Part shown: piece by piece, positions 23,141 to 29,511 of the stretch
Position numbering within the stretch: the first letter of the stretch is position 1
How the letters are laid out: every line of letters begins with the position of its first letter
Source of the DNA: Alphaproteobacteria bacterium
GTDB taxonomy: Bacteria > Pseudomonadota > Alphaproteobacteria > Micropepsales > Micropepsaceae
Direction: 5' to 3'
Length of the DNA stretch: 38,678 nt
Assembly (NCBI GenBank): GCA_016792785.1
Contig: JAEUML010000212.1
Location: forward strand, 1-38,678
Position numbers and translations under genes: made by a program
The notes under the pieces: model-generated
What the model was told of the DNA's origin: nothing
The model's input: the letters and a program-made list of their open reading frames with translations, nothing else
The model's database searches: none

Positions 23141-23186
23141 GAATCCGCCGACGTTCCGCTTTGTTCACCTAACAAAGCGCGGATTC
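23141..23186 (+). terminator. nested hairpin after the SPFH gene
   Basis: Outer arms GAATCCG/CGGATTC (23141-23147 and 23180-23186) enclose inner arms CGCTTTGTT/AACAAAGCG (23157-23165 and 23171-23179) with a five-base loop. It begins right after the SPFH stop codon. No T-run follows, so it could be a rho-assisted end or an mRNA-stabilising structure. Confidence 0.5.
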
Positions 23187-23189
23187 AAA

Positions 23190-23209
23190 GCGTGACCCGC
23201 GGGTCACGC
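23190..23209. promoter_or_regulatory. 20-bp perfect palindrome
   Basis: GCGTGACCCG/CGGGTCACGC with no spacer, lying between the SPFH gene and the HslV-like gene. Perfect symmetry over 20 bases suits a dimeric repressor operator; it is about 130 bases before the next start codon. No second copy was noticed in the window. Confidence 0.45.
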
Positions 23210-23336
23210 GGTGCGCGAACCCGGCGCCCCGCCATTGCGCTTTGCCGCCGTTGTTGTCTGAATAAGCCCCGTGATCGACCGGTGGGGGCCGGGCGTGAGC
23301 GTGGGGTCGCGCGTGCTCGCGATTGGGGGTCCGTAA

Positions 23337-24644
23337 ATGACGTCTGAAGTGATGTTGTTGAACGTGCAGGGCGCTGCCCTGGCCGCGGACAGCGCATTGA
23401 CGGCAATCGAGTACCACCCAGACGGCACGGCAAGCGTCCGCTACCAGACGGGCACGGACAAGATCTACGTCCTCGATAAGTCGCTCCCGGTCGCGTCGAT
23501 GATCTTCGACGTTGCCGAGTTCTACCGCTATCCCTGGGCCTCGATCTTCGAGGCGTTCAAGGTCTGCGTACCTCAGACGGGCAACACAGTGCCCAAGGTC
23601 ACGCAGGCGCTGGTGACATTTCTCTCGCGCTGGACGTCGGGCGCCGACGCCAAGGCGCAAACGATGCTGCCGATCGAAGAGGGGCAGGAGCGGCTGTCGT
23701 TCGCGATCTACGTCGCAGCCTTGGTCCAGCGCTTCTATCAATGCGCGGAACTGGCGGGAGGCGGCAATGGACGAAAGTCCGACGCGTTGCCCCGCGCGCT
23801 CGACATGCTGCGCTTCGAAACGCAGTACTCGGGCGACTATTTCCAGAACCTGTTCCTGCCGCACGGTGAAGCGCCGACGCGCCGCCCGATCGTCGGCGAA
23901 AGCTCCTCCCGTCTCGTGGCGCTGCTCGATCAGTATCTGGATCGGCTGCTGACGGGCATGCTGAAGTCGATGTTCGGCGAAGGCGTCGTGCCCGACGGCA
24001 TCAAGGCGACGCTCGCCGAAATCGCGGTCGAGTCGTGCTTGACCGATTGGATGGCGCCTGGCGTGCCGAAGACGGGTGTCGTCTTTGCGGGCTTCGGCGC
24101 CAGCGACATCCGCCCGCAGTTCCTCGAAATCCGCATCGGCAGCGCCTTTGGCGGCATCGTCAAACATCAGTTGGTCGAAGGCGGCACGCCGACCCAGCGC
24201 GAACCGGCGATCATCCGCTCGTTCGCGCAGGCCGATCTGATCGACGCGCTGCTGCGTGGCGCGCAGCCCGGCTATCGCTACGTTCTGTTCCAACTCATGC
24301 GCCAAGGCATCGGGGCGCTGCTGAACGCGGTCGGCGGTGAAATCGCCAAGAAAGACGCGAACCTCGCGAAATCGATCCTCCAGACCTTCGATCAGGCGCC
24401 GTTGGCGGTCGCACGCGCCATCATCATGGCCGGCGACGACATTGCCAAACACGCGATGGAGATGCGCGTCGCGGACGTCGTGAGTTCGGCCGCACCCGAG
24501 CTTTTGGCCGACTACGCCAGCAAACTGGTGCGCCTGTCGGTGATCGAGCACGAACTGACCGGCAGCCAGACGGTGGCCGAACCGATCCTCGCCGTCTATA
24601 TGAAGAAGGGCCAGATCACGCGTATCGGGCCGAAGACGAGTTGA
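23337..24644 (+). CDS. HslV/proteasome-like Ntn-hydrolase protein with long C-terminal extension
   Basis: 435 residues. The N-terminus aligns with HslV: after loss of Met1 the first residue would be Thr2; GAALAADSALT puts D18 and T22 exactly where HslV has D17 and T21 of the mature chain; and TDKIYVL matches the KKVRRL block, so K42 would be the catalytic Lys after an eight-residue insert. PVASMIFDVAEFYRYPWASIFEAFK follows, a block I associate with a group of uncharacterised bacterial proteins. HslV itself is about 175 residues; the extra 250 residues here are helical and unrecognised. Expected to be a cytosolic hydrolase or peptidase. No HslU-type ATPase is near. ATG with GGGGG at eight bases. 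Followed by a small gene 17 bases later. Confidence 0.75.
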   Translation: MTSEVMLLNVQGAALAADSALTAIEYHPDGTASVRYQTGTDKIYVLDKSLPVASMIFDVAEFYRYPWASIFEAFKVCVPQTGNTVPKVTQALVTFLSRWTSGADAKAQTMLPIEEGQERLSFAIYVAALVQRFYQCAELAGGGNGRKSDALPRALDMLRFETQYSGDYFQNLFLPHGEAPTRRPIVGESSSRLVALLDQYLDRLLTGMLKSMFGEGVVPDGIKATLAEIAVESCLTDWMAPGVPKTGVVFAGFGASDIRPQFLEIRIGSAFGGIVKHQLVEGGTPTQREPAIIRSFAQADLIDALLRGAQPGYRYVLFQLMRQGIGALLNAVGGEIAKKDANLAKSILQTFDQAPLAVARAIIMAGDDIAKHAMEMRVADVVSSAAPELLADYASKLVRLSVIEHELTGSQTVAEPILAVYMKKGQITRIGPKTS

Positions 24645-24661
24645 ACGAGAGGGCATCAGCG

Positions 24662-25117
24662 ATGAAAAACACCTCGACGCCGAAACCGAGCCGCAAACCG
24701 GTCGCAGACATCGTTCATCAGATCCTGGAGACGGGACGGACCACGCGCACCGAAGGACCCTTCTCGGGGCTCTATGGCCGCGAGGCGCAACTGTCGGGCG
24801 CGCTGACGCAGGCCGGAACGCTGCTGGCGAAACTCGATCGTGGCGCGCCACCGCCGAAGCGGTCGTCGTTGTTGCAGAACATCTGGGGAAGCCCGGTGCC
24901 GAAGAAACCGCGCCGGCGTTCGTGGCTGTTCGGCACGTCGATGGCCGCGGCCGAAATGCCGGACACGACGCGCATCGAGCACTTGTTGCGGCTGACGGCG
25001 GCGGGCGGCCGGCGTTTGGTCCTGGACCGAGAGATCACCGGAAGCACGCTCGCGAACGGCGACGTCGATTGCGTCTTGCCCGAAGGCGCGACCGATCCTG
25101 TGTGCACACCGCGCTAG
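24662..25117 (+). CDS. hypothetical basic protein, partner of the HslV-like gene
   Basis: 151 residues, not recognised. The N-terminal third is polar with KPSRKPVADIVHQILETGR, the middle has PPPKRSSLLQNIWGSPVPKKPRRRSW, a basic Pro-rich stretch, and the end is acidic with two Cys. No signal peptide or membrane segment. The ATG at 24662 has GAGAGGG at eight bases; an in-frame TTG at 24641 is the alternative. It follows the HslV-like gene by 17 bases and is almost surely in its operon, so it may be a substrate, adaptor or assembly factor. Its stop overlaps that of the convergent LOG gene. Confidence 0.7.
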   Translation: MKNTSTPKPSRKPVADIVHQILETGRTTRTEGPFSGLYGREAQLSGALTQAGTLLAKLDRGAPPPKRSSLLQNIWGSPVPKKPRRRSWLFGTSMAAAEMPDTTRIEHLLRLTAAGGRRLVLDREITGSTLANGDVDCVLPEGATDPVCTPR

Positions 25118-25878
25118 CGGCGACGGGTCTTCACGCCGCCCTTGACGAGTTGACGCCATATCTCTTCGGCGCTGTCGGCGAAGCTGAACAGTTTGAGGTC
25201 TTTGCGCTCGATCATCTTCTCGTCGACCAAGACGTCGAAGTTGATCAGCCGCGTCCAATACGCGCGATCGAACAGCACCACGGGCAAGCCGTTGACCTTG
25301 CCCGTCTGGCGCAAGGTCAAGATTTCGAACAGCTCGTCAAGCGTACCGAAGCCGCCGGGAAAGACGACGAGCCCCTTCGCCCGCATCGCCAAATGCATCT
25401 TGCGCATCGCGAAGTAATGGAACTGAAACGTCAGCGACGGCGTCGAATACGGATTGGGCAACTGCTCGTGCGGCAGGCGGATGTTGAAGCCGATCGACGG
25501 CGCACCGGCATCGGCCGCACCGCGATTCGCCGCTTCCATCGTGCCGGGACCACCGCCGGTCGCGATCACGTTGTCGCGCACGCGTCCGTTGCCGTCGAGC
25601 GCCCCGCCGCGCAACGACACGATCCGCCCGAACGCGCGCGCCTCGGCGTACCAACGGTGAGTAACCGGCGTGCGCGCGGATCCGAAGACGACGATGGTTG
25701 AACGTATGCCGGCCGCTCGGAGGCGCTCCTCGGCCTTCGCGTATTCGAGCAGGAACCTGACCCCCCGCATCGAATCGCCTAGAAGGAAATCCTGGTCGAG
25801 CGCGGGCAAGCGATAGCTCGGCATGCTCGCCGGACGCCGCCTCGCCGCTTTCGACTTGTTGGTCTTGCCTGATTTCAT
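25114..25878 (-). CDS. LOG family protein (nucleotide phosphoribohydrolase)
   Basis: 254 residues. TGGGPGTMEAANRGA near 147-161 and PGGFGTLDELFE near 201-212 are the two hallmark motifs of the LOG/TIGR00730 family, which splits ribose-5-phosphate from nucleoside 5'-monophosphates (cytokinin activation in plants; AMP or related nucleotides in bacteria). The N-terminal 60 residues, basic then DQDFLLGDSMRGVRFLLEYAKAEE, mark the longer bacterial subgroup. The start at 25878 has no strong Shine-Dalgarno; an ATG 18 codons later is possible. Single gene, convergent with the preceding operon. Confidence 0.88.
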   Translation of the reverse strand: MKSGKTNKSKAARRRPASMPSYRLPALDQDFLLGDSMRGVRFLLEYAKAEERLRAAGIRSTIVVFGSARTPVTHRWYAEARAFGRIVSLRGGALDGNGRVRDNVIATGGGPGTMEAANRGAADAGAPSIGFNIRLPHEQLPNPYSTPSLTFQFHYFAMRKMHLAMRAKGLVVFPGGFGTLDELFEILTLRQTGKVNGLPVVLFDRAYWTRLINFDVLVDEKMIERKDLKLFSFADSAEEIWRQLVKGGVKTRRR

Positions 25879-25975
25879 GAGACGGAGATTAAGACAAATT
25901 CATTGATCCCGGATTGACGGTGGAGGGCGGAATTGGCTGCTTTCGGCCGCATCCATCCGCGAATAGAGTGGGGAC

Positions 25976-26791
25976 ATGGAAACAGCCGCAATCATCATCG
26001 TCGCGGGCGCAGCCTTGGCCGGCGCAGCCTTGGGTTTCGCTGGGGGGCTCGCCGCCCGCCGTTGGGCGAGCTTCGGCCTGCCAGCCTATTGGTTCGCGCT
26101 TGCCGGCGCCTTTGCAAGCGGCCTCATTGGCGCGGGCGTAGTCGGCGATTGGGCGGGCGCGCTGTTCACTCCCGAACGCGTCGCCGTCGACAAAGTCCTT
26201 CCGTACACGGATGCAATCAAGGCAAGCGACGAGGCGCTCTACGAGCGCATTGAAACATCGATCCTCCGCGACCAAGCCGATGGGAAACCCGTCGAGGTCG
26301 TGCGCGCCAACGCCAAGGCACTCGTGTCGTCGTACGTCGCGGACAAAATCCCTGGGCTGTCCGACGAATTGACGTACGAACTCTACGCCACGACGCGGGA
26401 CGTCTTGGCCCATCTCGATGCGAACAACGAGGTTCAAGCCTGCGCCGATGTCGCCCTGGGACGCTACAAGGGCGACATAGATCCGCTTCTCAGCCCCGAC
26501 CTTGTGCAGCGCAACGACAGCACGATCGTGCGCGTCATCACGGCCAAGTTCGATTCCGACGCCGTCAAGATGCCGGCCGAGCAGTTTACCGAGTTCGCCT
26601 CCAACGGATTCGCACAAGCCACACAGGTCGCGGGCATCGGTCCCGAAGAAGTCGACAACCTCCTCGCAGGCGAAGGCGACCCCGCCAAGACCTGCAAACT
26701 GATGAAAGGCTTCATCGACGCCGTTCTGTCCCACCCCGCCAACGTCGCCGCCGCGGCGCTGAGAAGGCTGGCCGCGGGTGGCCGGGTGTAG
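25976..26791 (+). CDS. membrane-anchored protein of unknown function
   Basis: 271 residues. Two Gly/Ala-rich membrane segments at about 4-27 and 38-60, then about 200 soluble residues, mostly helical, probably outside the cytoplasm or at the membrane face. Cys occurs as EVQACADVAL and PAKTCKLMKGF, which could pair. No family recognised. It ends 77 bases before the luxR-type gene on the same strand, so some co-expression is possible. Confidence 0.65.
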   Translation: METAAIIIVAGAALAGAALGFAGGLAARRWASFGLPAYWFALAGAFASGLIGAGVVGDWAGALFTPERVAVDKVLPYTDAIKASDEALYERIETSILRDQADGKPVEVVRANAKALVSSYVADKIPGLSDELTYELYATTRDVLAHLDANNEVQACADVALGRYKGDIDPLLSPDLVQRNDSTIVRVITAKFDSDAVKMPAEQFTEFASNGFAQATQVAGIGPEEVDNLLAGEGDPAKTCKLMKGFIDAVLSHPANVAAAALRRLAAGGRV

Positions 26792-26868
26792 GCGGGACGC
26801 CCCGCTCGCGGTTGTGCGGCAAAGAGGTTATTGTGCGGACTAACTAAGAGCCGAGGCCGTTTCGGATC

Positions 26869-27612
26869 ATGGGGCAGATCTCTTTTCCGACAATACTGGC
26901 GTTCAGTGAGACTTGCTTGGGCGCAAAACGCACGGAGGACATCACGGAGTCCTTCACCGCGCTACTGGCGCACGAAGGTGTAACGTCCTGGTTCGTCGGC
27001 TCATTCGCGCATGTCAGTCAGAACGGACGCGGTTTCGGTTTCTATGGAATTCCGCCCGCCTGGCATCAGCGTTATCTCGACGCCGATCACTACCGACACG
27101 ATCCCGTCTTTCAGCACGCCTTCGAGGGAAAGCCCCGCATCACATGGGGAGCGTGTCGCGCAAAGGCCCAAGCGGAAGGCGCAGGCGCCCGTGCCGAACA
27201 GGTCTTCCATGAGGCGGCGGAGTGCGGACTCACCGACGGCTTCATCATGCCTGTCCACGGCATAGGCGACCTGCCTGGGTGCGTGACCTATGGCGGGGAC
27301 GATATCGACCTTGGCGAAGATATGCAGACCTCTCTCTATCTGGTCGGTGCTTACGCATTCGAAGGCCTACGCAGATTGGTCGAGAATTTTCGGCCAGTCC
27401 CTCCACAATTTACGCCGCAGGAACTGCGAGTGCTTCGTTGGAGTGCTGAAGGAAAGTCTGCGACCGATATCGCGAAGATCATGAATATCAGCCCCCACAC
27501 GGTTCGTTCGCACCACAACAATATCAAGGCCAAGTACGGCGTCTTCACGATGATTCAGGCCTGCGTTTTTGCCGCCATAGACGGCACGCTTCGCCTCGTA
27601 CCGGCGCCCTGA
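26869..27612 (+). CDS. LuxR-family quorum-sensing regulator
   Basis: 247 residues. The autoinducer-binding domain keeps the six signature positions of TraR/LuxR: W65, Y69, D78, P79, W93 and G124, with the same spacing as TraR up to W93. The LuxR HTH is at about 181-240 (TPQELRVLRWSAEGKSATDIAKIMNISPHTVRSHHNNIKAKYGV). It should bind an acyl-homoserine lactone and then DNA; the palindrome at 27619-27636 before luxI is the best target. The start has only a weak ribosome-binding site. Confidence 0.93.
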   Translation: MGQISFPTILAFSETCLGAKRTEDITESFTALLAHEGVTSWFVGSFAHVSQNGRGFGFYGIPPAWHQRYLDADHYRHDPVFQHAFEGKPRITWGACRAKAQAEGAGARAEQVFHEAAECGLTDGFIMPVHGIGDLPGCVTYGGDDIDLGEDMQTSLYLVGAYAFEGLRRLVENFRPVPPQFTPQELRVLRWSAEGKSATDIAKIMNISPHTVRSHHNNIKAKYGVFTMIQACVFAAIDGTLRLVPAP

Positions 27613-27618
27613 AGCGCC

Positions 27619-27636
27619 ATCCCTAAATTTGGGGAT
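27619..27636 (+). promoter_or_regulatory. lux-box-like palindrome before the AHL synthase
   Basis: ATCCCT-AAATTT-GGGGAT, 18 bases, symmetric at all but one base pair. It sits between the luxR and luxI genes, 57 bases upstream of the luxI start. Size, symmetry and place fit a lux box, but the sequence differs from the classical ACCTGT-type box, so the link is inferred from position. Confidence 0.55.
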
Positions 27637-27693
27637 ATCGTCTCACGGGTGACAACCGACACTATGACCTCCTTTCAGCCGAGGAGGTCGGAC

Positions 27694-28317
27694 ATGGTGC
27701 AAGTCATTGCCGGCGCGGCAAATCCCGATTGCGGGCCGCTGCTTGAAGAGATGTTTCGCCACCGCTACCAGATTTTTGTCCGCGAGAAGGGATGGAATCT
27801 GAAGTGCGAGAACGATCTTGAGATCGACAAGTACGACACGGCCGACACGATCTATCTGGTCGAGTCCGACTCGGGCTCGAAGATCGGGGCGTCGATGCGC
27901 CTGAATCCGACGGATCGTCCCTGCATGCTCGAAGATCACTTTGCGGACATGTGCGAGCGCACCATGCCCCGCGGCAAGGACGTTTGGGAATTGACTCGCG
28001 GCGCCGTGTCTTCGGACTTGCGCAAGAGCGGGATTTACGGCCGCGTCATTTGCGCGATGGTCGAATCGGCGCTGCTTTGGGGAATCCAAAGGGGCATCGG
28101 CGTATTTTCCGTCGACTATCTGATGAAACAGATGCGCTTCGGACTCGACGCCAAGCCCTTGGGGCGACCGCGCATCATTGACGGCGAGCCAAACGTGGCC
28201 GCGGAAATTCTCTTCGACCGGCAAACACTGGAGCGCCTCCGTGCGAGTTTTCGGATTACGACGCCGACGATCGAAAGGCTCTATCTGATGCCCGCCCCGC
28301 GCAAGGCGGCAGCATGA
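27694..28317 (+). CDS. acyl-homoserine-lactone synthase (LuxI family)
   Basis: 207 residues. With the ATG at 27694 the conserved residues fall on the canonical LuxI numbers: R24, F28, W34, E43, D45, D48 and R69; E99 and R102 are the next pair, shifted by two. The same ATG has AGGAGG at six bases, while the upstream in-frame ATGs lack one, so this start is firm. It makes the signal from SAM and an acyl-ACP or acyl-CoA; chain type cannot be read. Downstream of luxR in the same direction and translationally coupled to a small gene (ATGA). Confidence 0.93.
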   Translation: MVQVIAGAANPDCGPLLEEMFRHRYQIFVREKGWNLKCENDLEIDKYDTADTIYLVESDSGSKIGASMRLNPTDRPCMLEDHFADMCERTMPRGKDVWELTRGAVSSDLRKSGIYGRVICAMVESALLWGIQRGIGVFSVDYLMKQMRFGLDAKPLGRPRIIDGEPNVAAEILFDRQTLERLRASFRITTPTIERLYLMPAPRKAAA

Positions 28318-28532
28318 GACGCACGGAATCTCCGTACGACGATAAGTGGGCGGTCGCCCGCCTCCACGAGGTGTGGGAGTGGGCGGTTGCTCAGAAGCGA
28401 CCGTTTGTTGCGTATCTGATCGGCATGACGATCCTGTCCTTCGACATGGATGACGGTCGCGGCGCGTTCAAGCAGCCAAGGTCGTTGTCCGGCGACAATT
28501 CCGAAGCCCAAAAGGCCAAGCCGTCGAAGTAA
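28314..28532 (+). CDS. small protein coupled to luxI, unknown
   Basis: 72 residues. ATG overlaps the luxI stop (ATGA), with AAGGCGG upstream as a possible ribosome-binding site inside luxI. The N-terminal 45 residues look folded and helical (WAVARLHEVWEWAVAQKRPFVAYLIGMTILSFDMDD), the tail is polar and disordered. No signal peptide or known domain. Such tight coupling points to a role in making or tuning the signal, for example as a partner of the synthase or of LuxR. That is inference. Confidence 0.7.
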   Translation: MRRTESPYDDKWAVARLHEVWEWAVAQKRPFVAYLIGMTILSFDMDDGRGAFKQPRSLSGDNSEAQKAKPSK

Positions 28533-29381
28533 CTACGGCCGCACGCCGCGCAGGCCCGTGATGTTCTGGATCACGGCGTCCGAGGCTTCCGTCGGCAGGA
28601 ACTCGGCGAGCGCGATGAGCGCACGATTGGGCAAGAACGGCACGACGTAGCGCGCGCGGGGACGACGCGCCTCGACGGCCCGCACAATGGCCTGGGCGGC
28701 CACGTCGGGTTTGGCCGCGTTCGGGTGCAACTCTTTCTGGAAGGCCATCACCTTTTTGATCTGCTCGGCGTAAGGCGCGCCCGCCGCTGCGTGTGCTTCG
28801 AGACTTTGCCGTTCGAGTTCGCCGAACCCGGTGCTGATCGCCCCGGGTTCGATCAGCACGACGTCCACCCCGTGGAGGCGGAGTTCGTTGCGCAACGCGT
28901 CCGAGAACGCTTCGATCGCGTGCTTCGTCGCGTTGTAAGGACCGAAAAAGGGCAGGGCGAGCCGCCCGACCACGCTCGAAATGTTGATGATGCGCCCGCG
29001 CCGCCGCTCGCGCATGCCGGGCAGGAAGGCGCGGATCATCCGCATGGGTCCGAACACATTCGTCTCGAACTGCGCCTTCAAGTCGGCGTCACTCGTGGTC
29101 TCGAGCGGACCCGCGAGCGCATAGCCCGCGTTGTTGATGAGAACGTCGAGGCCCGCAGCGCCGGTCAGGGTCGCAACCTCGCGCGCCGCCGCATCGACGG
29201 AGGCTTGCGAGGTGACGTCGAGCACCAGCGTGTCGACCTTGCCCTTCGCAGTGCGCTTGATCTGCTCCAGCGCGGTCGCATTGCGTCCGGTCGCGATAAC
29301 GGAATGCCCGCGGCCGGCAAGCTGCACGGTTGTTGCACGCCCGATGCCGGCCGACGCGCCAGTGATGAGAACGGTCGCCAT
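28533..29381 (-). CDS. classical SDR family oxidoreductase
   Basis: 282 residues. TGASAGIG at 7-14 (TGxxxGIG), INNAGYA, NISSVVGR with the catalytic Ser, and PYNATKHAIEAF with the YxxxK pair: a complete classical short-chain dehydrogenase, probably NADP-dependent. The longer C-terminus (ELERQSLEAHAAAGAPY) is common in the oxidoreductases related to 17-beta-HSD/retinol dehydrogenases. The frame is open 22 codons further, but MATVLITG is the natural start. Its stop abuts that of the small luxI-coupled gene on the other strand. Confidence 0.9.
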   Translation of the reverse strand: MATVLITGASAGIGRATTVQLAGRGHSVIATGRNATALEQIKRTAKGKVDTLVLDVTSQASVDAAAREVATLTGAAGLDVLINNAGYALAGPLETTSDADLKAQFETNVFGPMRMIRAFLPGMRERRRGRIINISSVVGRLALPFFGPYNATKHAIEAFSDALRNELRLHGVDVVLIEPGAISTGFGELERQSLEAHAAAGAPYAEQIKKVMAFQKELHPNAAKPDVAAQAIVRAVEARRPRARYVVPFLPNRALIALAEFLPTEASDAVIQNITGLRGVRP

Positions 29382-29454
29382 CTCTGAAACGGACCCTAGT
29401 GAGTGACTCTGGCGCGCATTAAGCATGAGGCGCGGCGGGCGATGCAACCCAACG

Positions 29455-29481
29455 AAAAAAGGGCCGCGATTTGCGCGGCCC
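29455..29481 (-). terminator. rho-independent terminator of the autotransporter gene
   Basis: Stem GGGCCGCG/CGCGGCCC, loop of five, followed on the minus strand by six T. It lies about 30 bases after the autotransporter stop. Confidence 0.85.
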
Positions 29482-29511
29482 TTCGGGATGCCGAGGAACT
29501 TGGGAACCGCT

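Noticed and set aside
23169-24851. A 560-codon open frame on the minus strand
   Set aside because: It lies opposite the HslV-like gene, its product is rich in Arg, His and Asp without any motif, and GC-rich DNA commonly leaves such antisense frames open.
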